From NCBI GenBank assembly GCA_963746265.1, contig CAVVAM010000011.1:496001-560000 (forward strand): 64,000 nt of DNA, in the 5' to 3' direction. This document shows positions 58,297 through 64,000 of the stretch, piece after piece; the first letter of the stretch is position 1, and the number at the start of each line of letters is the position of its first letter. Source of the DNA: Ilumatobacter sp963746265 (GTDB lineage: Bacteria; Actinomycetota; Acidimicrobiia; Acidimicrobiales; Ilumatobacteraceae). The notes beneath the pieces are model-generated. The model did not search any database, was not told the origin of the DNA, and saw only the letters and a program-made list of their open reading frames with translations. Position numbers and translations under genes: made by a program.

Positions 58297-59997
58297 ATGC
58301 CGAAGCACATTTTTGTGACCGGAGGTGTTGCCAGCTCCCTCGGGAAGGGGTTGACCGCCAGCTCGCTCGGTCGCCTGTTGAAGCTCCGTGGTCTGAGGGT
58401 GACGCTGCAGAAGCTCGATCCCTACATCAACGTCGATCCGGGCACGATGAACCCGTACGAGCACGGCGAGGTCTTCGTCACCGACGACGGCGGCGAGACC
58501 GATCTCGACCTCGGACACTACGAGCGGTTCATCGACGAGAACCTGCTCCGGGGATCGAACGCCACGACCGGATCCATCTATCAGTCCGTCTTGGCGGCCG
58601 AGCGTCGCGGCGACTATCTCGGCAAGACGGTCCAGGTGATCCCGCACATCACCGACGAGATCAAGCGTCGTGTTCATCAGGTTGCGACCGACGACATCGA
58701 CGTGGTCATCACCGAGGTCGGCGGCACGGTCGGTGACATCGAGATCCTGCCGTTCCTCGAAGCGATCCGTCAGTTCCGCAAGGACGCGGGCCGCGACAAC
58801 GTCTGCTACATCCACGTGACCCTCGTCCCGTTCATCGGGCCGTCCAGCGAGCAGAAGACGAAGCCCACGCAGCACTCGGTGACCGAGCTCCGCAGTCGGG
58901 GGATCCAACCGGACCTCATCGTGTGTCGGAGCGAGTCACCGGTGCCCGAGGACCTCAAGCGCAAGATCTCGAACCTGTGCGATGTCGCCGAGGAAGCGGT
59001 CATCAACGCAGCCGACGTCGGCAACATCTACGAGCTGCCGCTGATCCTCCACGACGAGGGCCTCGACACCGTCGCGCTCGACGTCTTGCGCATGGAGGGC
59101 CACGACATCGACCTGTCGTACTGGCAGCAGCTGGTCGAGCGGATCGAGGCGTCGACGCTGCCCGTCAAGATCGGTCTGATCGGGAAGTACGTCGAGCTGC
59201 CCGATGCCTACCTGTCGGTCGTCGAGGCACTCAAGCACGCCGGCTTCCACCACGGCGCGAACGTCGAGATCGACTGGATCCAGGCCGAGGACGTCGAAGG
59301 TCTGCTCGCCTCCGATCGGCTTCGCCACCTCGACGGCATCGTGATCCCCGGCGGGTTCGGCTCACGCGGCTTCGAGGGCAAGGTCGCAGCGGCCCGCTTC
59401 GCCCGGGAGGAAGACGTCCCCTGCCTCGGTCTGTGCCTCGGGCTCCACGCGATGACATCCGAGTACGCCCGCAACGTCCTCGGTCTCGTCGGCGCCAACT
59501 CGAGTGAGATGGATCCATCGACGAAGTACCCCGTCATCGATCTGATGCACGACCAGCGTGACGTCACCGACATGGGCGGCACCATGCGTCTGGGTGCGTA
59601 CTACGCGGTGCTCGAGCCCGGCAGCCGAGTCGCTGCTGCGTACGGCGAGCCCGTCGTGAGCGAGCGGCATCGTCATCGGTACGAGTTCAACCCGAAGTAC
59701 CGGTCGCAGTTCGAAGCGTCGGGCTTCCGGTGCAGCGGCACCTCGCCCGACAAGCGCCTGGTCGAGTTCATCGAACTGCCCGACCTCGCCTTCTGGGTCG
59801 CCACCCAGGCGCATCCCGAGTTCAAGAGCCGGCCCGATCGGGCCCACCCGCTGTTCCGGGAGTTGGTCGGTGCGGCCCTCGCCCGGCGGGACGCGACCCC
59901 ACCGGGCCTGCGGCGCATGCTCAACGAGGCCTCTCGCGAGGCCGACGAGGCCGCTCGTGCCGACGAGGTCTCCTCCGGCGTCGACAGCTCGGCCTAG
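58297..59997 (+). CDS. pyrG: CTP synthase
   Basis: 566 aa. Synthase domain starts PKHIFVTGGVASSLGKGLTA and includes KLDPYINVDPGTMNPYEHGE and TEVGGTVGDIE. The glutamine amidotransferase domain has the nucleophile Cys in CLGLCLGLHAM and His/Glu in AHPEFKSRP. Makes CTP from UTP, ATP and glutamine. ATG at 58297 chosen because GGAGG lies 8 nt upstream; an earlier in-frame ATG at 58279 has none. A TATGGT sequence at 58223-58228 could be the -10 of a leadered mRNA. Confidence 0.97.
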   Translation: MPKHIFVTGGVASSLGKGLTASSLGRLLKLRGLRVTLQKLDPYINVDPGTMNPYEHGEVFVTDDGGETDLDLGHYERFIDENLLRGSNATTGSIYQSVLAAERRGDYLGKTVQVIPHITDEIKRRVHQVATDDIDVVITEVGGTVGDIEILPFLEAIRQFRKDAGRDNVCYIHVTLVPFIGPSSEQKTKPTQHSVTELRSRGIQPDLIVCRSESPVPEDLKRKISNLCDVAEEAVINAADVGNIYELPLILHDEGLDTVALDVLRMEGHDIDLSYWQQLVERIEASTLPVKIGLIGKYVELPDAYLSVVEALKHAGFHHGANVEIDWIQAEDVEGLLASDRLRHLDGIVIPGGFGSRGFEGKVAAARFAREEDVPCLGLCLGLHAMTSEYARNVLGLVGANSSEMDPSTKYPVIDLMHDQRDVTDMGGTMRLGAYYAVLEPGSRVAAAYGEPVVSERHRHRYEFNPKYRSQFEASGFRCSGTSPDKRLVEFIELPDLAFWVATQAHPEFKSRPDRAHPLFRELVGAALARRDATPPGLRRMLNEASREADEAARADEVSSGVDSSA

Positions 59998-60003
59998 CCA
60001 CCC

Positions 60004-60558
60004 ATGACCGGATTCCGCCACCTGGGTGACACCGATGCGCATCTCGGTCACGTCTGGAAGGTGGTGCGTGCGGAGTTCGAAGCACCCGACGGTGAGCGCT
60101 TCGAGCGCGACATCGTGAGGTCGCCCGGCGCCGTGGGCGTCGTTCCACTCGTGTTCGACGCCGAGGGGTTGCCGTCGGTCGTCCTGCTGTCGCAGTATCG
60201 GCCACCGTACGAGCGCAACGTGATCGAGATCCCCGCCGGGATGCGTGACGTCCTGGGAGAGCCGCCGAGTGAGACCGGCCGTCGCGAGTTGATCGAGGAG
60301 GCGGGCTTGGAGGCGGGAGAACTCCAGCACCTGGTCGACCTCTTCCCGTCGCCGGGAATGACCGATTCGATCTGTTCGATCTTCCTCGCGACGGGTTGTA
60401 CGCCGATCGAACACGACCGTCACGGACCGGAGGAGCGTGCGATGGAACTGCTCCACGTGCCCCTCGAGGACGCCCTCGACATGATCGATCGGGGTGAGAT
60501 CAACGACGCCAAGACGATGGTGGGCCTGATGGCCACCGATCGGCGGCTACGCGCATGA
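60004..60558 (+). CDS. ADP-ribose pyrophosphatase (Nudix)
   Basis: 184 aa. ADPR-type Nudix box IPAGMRDVLGEPPSETGRRE then LIEEAGLEAG, with the extra residue in the first loop typical of ADP-ribose pyrophosphatases, preceded by VVLLSQYRPPYERNVIE. Hydrolyses ADP-ribose to AMP and ribose 5-phosphate. ATG 6 nt after pyrG. Its stop overlaps the recombinase ATG, so pyrG, this gene and xerD may be one transcript. Confidence 0.9.
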   Translation: MTGFRHLGDTDAHLGHVWKVVRAEFEAPDGERFERDIVRSPGAVGVVPLVFDAEGLPSVVLLSQYRPPYERNVIEIPAGMRDVLGEPPSETGRRELIEEAGLEAGELQHLVDLFPSPGMTDSICSIFLATGCTPIEHDRHGPEERAMELLHVPLEDALDMIDRGEINDAKTMVGLMATDRRLRA

Positions 60559-61490
60559 TGGACGCGGAGCTGCCGCTCGAGGTGGAGGAGTTCCTCGTGT
60601 GGATGTCGGCCGAACGTGGTCGCTCGCGCAACACCGTGCAGGCGTACCGGCGCGACCTCCGCCGCTACCAACGTTGGCTGCAGGGGCGGGGCCTGACCGC
60701 ACTCACGGTCTCGACCGGGGATCTGACCGATCTCGTGGCCGAGCGTCGGGCGACGGATGCCGCTCCGTCGTCGATCGCCCGACAGATTGCCGCCGTTCGG
60801 ATGCTCCACCGCTACCTGGCGACCGAGCAGTACCGGCCCGACGACCCGACGGCTCGGCTCGACGGGGTCCGGGTTCCCTCGGGCATCCCGAAGCCGCTGT
60901 CGGAGGAGCAGATCGACAGCCTGCTGGGCGCCGTGGTGGGCAACGAGCCGATCCACCGTCGCGATCGTGCCTTGCTCGAGCTGCTGTACGCGACGGGTGC
61001 CCGCGTCTCGGAGGTCGTCGGCTTGTCGATGGGCGACATCGACTTCGACGAATCGTTGGTGCGGGTGTTCGGCAAGGGCGGCAAGGAGCGGATCGTGCCG
61101 TTCGGTTCTGCCGCCGAGCGAGCGCTCGACGACTGGTTCGGTCCATCGGGACGGGTTCGCCTCGTCCCGGTGAAGTGGAAGCGGCGTGACGACGCCGAGG
61201 CGATGTTCCTCAACCAACGCGGCGGCCGGCTCAGTCGCCAGGGCGCCTGGTTGATCATCAAGAAGTACGGCGAGCGCGCCGGCATCAACGACCACCTCTC
61301 ACCGCACGTGCTCCGGCACTCGTGCGCGACCCATCTGCTCGATCACGGCGCCGACCTGCGTATCGTCCAGGAGATGCTCGGACATGCGTCGATCTCGACG
61401 ACGCAGATCTACACCCGTGTCAGCCAAGACCGTCTGTGGGAGGTCTACCGCACGGCTCATCCCCGCGCGACCCGGGCCGGTGTGACGTGA
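60555..61490 (+). CDS. xerD: XerC/XerD-type tyrosine recombinase
   Basis: 311 aa. N-terminal SAM-like DNA-binding core (LPLEVEEFLVWMSAERGRSR, NTVQAYRRDLRRYQRWLQ). Catalytic residues: Arg in YATGARVSEVVGLS, His-X2-Arg in LSPHVLRHSCATHLLDHGAD, later His/Trp-region GHASISTTQIYTRVS with the nucleophile Tyr. Resolves chromosome dimers at dif; XerD assignment over XerC rests on the common neighbourhood with a Nudix gene (xerD-ADPR) and is not certain. ATG overlaps the Nudix stop; GTGA overlap with the HD gene. Confidence 0.93.
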   Translation: MMDAELPLEVEEFLVWMSAERGRSRNTVQAYRRDLRRYQRWLQGRGLTALTVSTGDLTDLVAERRATDAAPSSIARQIAAVRMLHRYLATEQYRPDDPTARLDGVRVPSGIPKPLSEEQIDSLLGAVVGNEPIHRRDRALLELLYATGARVSEVVGLSMGDIDFDESLVRVFGKGGKERIVPFGSAAERALDDWFGPSGRVRLVPVKWKRRDDAEAMFLNQRGGRLSRQGAWLIIKKYGERAGINDHLSPHVLRHSCATHLLDHGADLRIVQEMLGHASISTTQIYTRVSQDRLWEVYRTAHPRATRAGVT

Positions 61491-61948
61491 GCAAGCCGGT
61501 CAACCTGTTGAAGCACCCACACCACCTGGCGCTCCGGCTCGTCACGTCACTGTCCGGTCATCCACCCGACACGGCCGAGGAGGTCTGGGCGGAGTCACAG
61601 CTGCTCCCGGGTGAGATTCGGCTGTGGCGCCAGATGACCAACCAGGATCGTCGTCACTCCGCGAAGGTCGCCCGCCGTTTCGTCGCGGCGCGTCCCGAGG
61701 CCACCCGCGCCGAGGTCGCCGGGGCGTTGCTCCACGACGTCGGCAAGATCGAGTGCGGACTCGGGACCTGGGGGCGGGTCGTCGCGTCGGTCGTCGGTGG
61801 CCGAACCGAACGGTTCCGGACGTACCACGACCACGAATACGTCGGCTCACAGCTCGCGGCGGCTGCCGGTAGCGATCCGGCCACCGTCGAGCTGATCGAC
61901 GAACGTGGCCCGGCCTACGACACCCTCAAACTCTGCGACCGGGCGTGA
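61487..61948 (+). CDS. HD-domain protein
   Basis: 153 aa. One HD motif: RHSAKVARRFVA and LLHDVGKIECGLG (His-Asp), with later His residues (TYHDHEYVGSQ). Such proteins are metal-dependent phosphohydrolases of nucleotides; the substrate is unknown. GTG start overlapping the xerD stop, so it belongs to that operon. Its 3' end overlaps the MATE gene on the other strand by 23 bp. Confidence 0.85.
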   Translation: MSKPVNLLKHPHHLALRLVTSLSGHPPDTAEEVWAESQLLPGEIRLWRQMTNQDRRHSAKVARRFVAARPEATRAEVAGALLHDVGKIECGLGTWGRVVASVVGGRTERFRTYHDHEYVGSQLAAAAGSDPATVELIDERGPAYDTLKLCDRA

Positions 61949-63236
61949 CCGCGAGCACCTGGGCGGTGCGACGGTCGTTGACGACGGCGCGAATGGTCAT
62001 CCACACGAGCAGACCGCCCCAGATGCCTGCGATCCCCAGACTCGGGAACACCAGGATCAGCGCTGCGATCGGTGACACGGCAAGCAGGTAACCGAACGCC
62101 GCCCGGCCGAGGAATCGGTAGTCGCCGGCACCGATGAGGACGCCGTCGTGGGCGAAGGCGACCGCACCCGGCAGCAGCGCGACGGAGAGCCACCACAAGG
62201 CGCTCGTCGCCCGGTCGACCACGGCCTGATCATCGGTGAAGACGTGCGGGAGCATCGGAGCGAGCAGGGCGAGCGCCGCCCCGAGGCCCAACCCGGTCCA
62301 GACGGACAACCGCACTGCCCGCTGCGCGACGTGGGCTGCCGTGGGTACGTCGTCCCGGCCGAGCTCCTCCGCCACGATCGTCTGCGCCGGCACGGCGAGC
62401 GCATCGAGCGTGAGCGCGAGGAAGATGAACAGGCTGTTGGCCACTTGATGAGCGGCCAGCGTGACGTTGTCGATGCGTGCGGCGATCGCCGTCGACCCGC
62501 CGAACACCGCGAGCATCGACCCGACACGCAGCAGCAGGTACTTGCCGGCCGACATCAAAGGTCGCATTTCGTCGAGATCCGGTCGCCGGATCGAGGCGGC
62601 GACCAACTGTGGTCGGAGGATCCAGAGGAACGTGAGCGCGGCGCCGATCTGGGCGACGACCGTCGACAGCGCCGAACCGGCCACGCCCAGGTCGAGCACG
62701 AACACGAGGACGAGTTCGATCAGCAGATTGGCGAGGTTGGCACCGAGCAGCACCCACAGGGGCGTGATGTAGTCGGACGCACCTCGCAAGACGCCCTGCG
62801 CAGCGAGCGTGACGAGGAAGAACGGCACTCCGATCGCACTCAGCGACAGGTACGTCTCGGCGTGCTCGAGGACGTCGCCGGTTGCTCCGAACCAGCCGGA
62901 GATCGTCCGGGCACCGAAGAACAACAGGGGAGCGGCCGGTACGCCGAACAGCAGCGACAGCCACATCGCCTGTACGCCGACGTTGGCGGCGGCCGCTCGA
63001 TCGCCCGCCCCGAGCCGGCGCGCGACCCGCTCGGTCGTGCCGTACGTCAGGAAGTTCGCGCCGGCGAAGACGAACGAGAGAACCGTCGCCGCGATCGCGA
63101 GACCGGCGAGCTGGTCGGTGCCGAGCTGGCCGACGATGGCCGTGTCGACGAGGACGTAGACGGGTTCGACCGCGAGCGACCCGAGCGCCGGAACCGCGAG
63201 GCCGAGAATTCGCCGGTCGACCGGCGCCAGCTTCAC
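61926..63236 (-). CDS. MATE-family efflux transporter
   Basis: 436 aa, about 12 hydrophobic spans in two halves (VDTAIVGQLGTDQLAGLAIA is the family-typical segment in span 1-2; YLLLRVGSMLAVFGG in the second half). Na+ or H+ driven export of drugs or metabolites. GTG start overlapping the trpS stop (GTGA), so it is transcribed after trpS, an unusual pairing. Substrate unknown. Confidence 0.87.
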   Translation of the reverse strand: MKLAPVDRRILGLAVPALGSLAVEPVYVLVDTAIVGQLGTDQLAGLAIAATVLSFVFAGANFLTYGTTERVARRLGAGDRAAAANVGVQAMWLSLLFGVPAAPLLFFGARTISGWFGATGDVLEHAETYLSLSAIGVPFFLVTLAAQGVLRGASDYITPLWVLLGANLANLLIELVLVFVLDLGVAGSALSTVVAQIGAALTFLWILRPQLVAASIRRPDLDEMRPLMSAGKYLLLRVGSMLAVFGGSTAIAARIDNVTLAAHQVANSLFIFLALTLDALAVPAQTIVAEELGRDDVPTAAHVAQRAVRLSVWTGLGLGAALALLAPMLPHVFTDDQAVVDRATSALWWLSVALLPGAVAFAHDGVLIGAGDYRFLGRAAFGYLLAVSPIAALILVFPSLGIAGIWGGLLVWMTIRAVVNDRRTAQVLAVTPGRRV

Positions 63237-64000
63237 GCGGGGACGAGCCCGATCGCGTCGTAGGCGCGCTGGAGCGTCGCCGACGCCACCGTTCGGGCAC
63301 GGCCGGAGCCGATCTGGAGCAGGCGCGTCAGCTCGCCCCGGTCGCCGATCAACTCGTGGTATCGGGCCTGGATCGGTTCGAGCATCGCCACGACCGCTTC
63401 ACCCGTGTCGACCTTGAGGGCTCCGTACTGGGTGTAGCCCTCGGCGGCCGCCTGCGGCGTGGTTCCCGTGGCGGCCGCCAGGATGTCGAGCAGGCTGCTG
63501 ATGCCCGGCTTGGCGGCGAGGTCGTAGCGGACCTCCGACTCGGAGTCGGTGACGGCCCGTTTGAACTTCTTCATGATCGAGGACGGATCGTCGAGCATCA
63601 TGATGCAGCCGCTGGCGCTGTCGGCCGACTTCGACATCTTCGATCTCGGATTCTGCAGGTCCATCACCCGCGCACCGGCCGCCGGGGTGACCGCCTCGGG
63701 GACGACGAACGTGTCGCCGAAGCGATGGTTGAACCGGATCGCCGCGTCGCGGGTGATCTCGACGTGTTGCCGCTGATCGTCACCCACCGGCACGTCATTC
63801 GTGTCGTAGAGGAGGATGTCGGCCGCCTGCAGGGCCGGGTAGGTGAAGAGGCCGGCCGAGATGAAGTTGCCGTCGCGCTTGGCCGACTTGTCCTTGAACT
63901 GGGTCATCCGGCTGAGTTCGCCGAACGACAACGTGCACTCCATGACCCACCCGAGCTGCGGATGCTCGGGGACGTGACTCTGGACGAACACGGTGGCGAC
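63233..64000 (-). CDS. trpS: Tryptophanyl-tRNA synthetase, C-terminal part (runs off the window)
   Basis: About 255 codons of the C-terminal part; the reading frame is open to base 64000 and the HIGH region lies outside. Visible: FVQSHVPEHPQLGWVMEC, LLYDTNDVPVGDDQRQHVEI (Trp-binding and GDDQ), KMSKS in SKMSKSADS, and the C-terminal helical region ending SATLQRAYDAIGLVPA. Charges tRNA-Trp. Stop overlaps the MATE transporter GTG. Confidence 0.96.
   Translation of the reverse strand, partial: VATVFVQSHVPEHPQLGWVMECTLSFGELSRMTQFKDKSAKRDGNFISAGLFTYPALQAADILLYDTNDVPVGDDQRQHVEITRDAAIRFNHRFGDTFVVPEAVTPAAGARVMDLQNPRSKMSKSADSASGCIMMLDDPSSIMKKFKRAVTDSESEVRYDLAAKPGISSLLDILAAATGTTPQAAAEGYTQYGALKVDTGEAVVAMLEPIQARYHELIGDRGELTRLLQIGSGRARTVASATLQRAYDAIGLVPA

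Noticed and set aside
60555..61490. Integrase of a mobile element
   Set aside because: Protein is 311 aa with Xer-type core, no tRNA or att repeat nearby, and lies in a housekeeping operon.

Overview
The window is high-GC actinobacterial chromosome. A RuvABC-QueA-Tgt-YajC-SecDF-Apt-RSH-HisS-AspS backbone, an F420-type luciferase-like oxidoreductase, DUF2510, DUF2087 and 13E12/DUF222 proteins, frequent GTG starts and TANNNT boxes 6-9 nt before start codons fit Actinomycetota. My best guess is class Acidimicrobiia (Ilumatobacter-like), an inference from gene content and the AWPC-repeat secreted protein, not a database match.

Layout. 1-1.1 kb: tail of a zinc/manganese-type ABC transporter. 1.1-3.5 kb: a Nudix hydrolase and the GTPase TypA/BipA. 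3.6-6.5 kb: minus-strand accessory pair, a transglutaminase-like protein and a GH29 fucosidase-like/beta-helix fusion. 6.5-10.3 kb: LarE-like sulfur transferase, VOC protein, acyltransferase, F420-type oxidoreductase and a small unknown. 10.3-13.4 kb: geranylgeranyl-reductase-like flavoprotein and a coupled SDR + MaoC beta-oxidation-type pair. 13.4-16.6 kb: the only clearly accessory stretch, with a decayed DUF222-HNH endonuclease gene (three frameshifts and a stop) and an unrecognised 350-aa gene. 16.6-18.8 kb: EthD protein, DUF2087 regulator, FMN alpha-hydroxyacid dehydrogenase. 18.8-33.8 kb: the housekeeping backbone (Holliday junction resolution, queuosine synthesis, Sec translocase accessories, purine salvage, stringent response, two aminoacyl-tRNA synthetases).

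33.8-43.4 kb: minus-strand FGGY kinase coupled to a sphingosine-phosphate-lyase-like PLP enzyme, aldo/keto reductase, MFS exporter and a threonine-rich membrane protein; then NfeD - 11-codon micro-ORF - SPFH protein - DUF2510 membrane protein, and a DUF1801 protein. 43.5-48.7 kb: secreted subtilase, sulfatase and dCMP deaminase. 48.7-54.3 kb: class II aldolase, SSB-like OB protein, secreted AWPC-repeat/lysozyme-fold protein, DUF1015 protein, NagD-type HAD phosphatase. 54.3-64 kb: Lys-rich repeat-tail protein, TlyA, NAD kinase, RecN, CTP synthase, ADP-ribose pyrophosphatase, XerC/D-type recombinase, HD protein, MATE transporter and the 3' part of TrpS.

Genes are tightly packed. Most operon junctions are 1-8 nt overlaps (ATGA, GTGA, TGATG), implying translational coupling. 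I saw no tRNA or rRNA gene, CRISPR array, insertion sequence or prophage. No large novel multi-gene system is evident. The best candidates for new biology are the FGGY kinase-PLP lyase pair, the window-wide leaderless promoter architecture (including a possible leaderless uORF overlapping the ruvC start), the NfeD/micro-ORF/SPFH relay, the HxH-type JmjC-like protein and the unknown gene at 15.5 kb.
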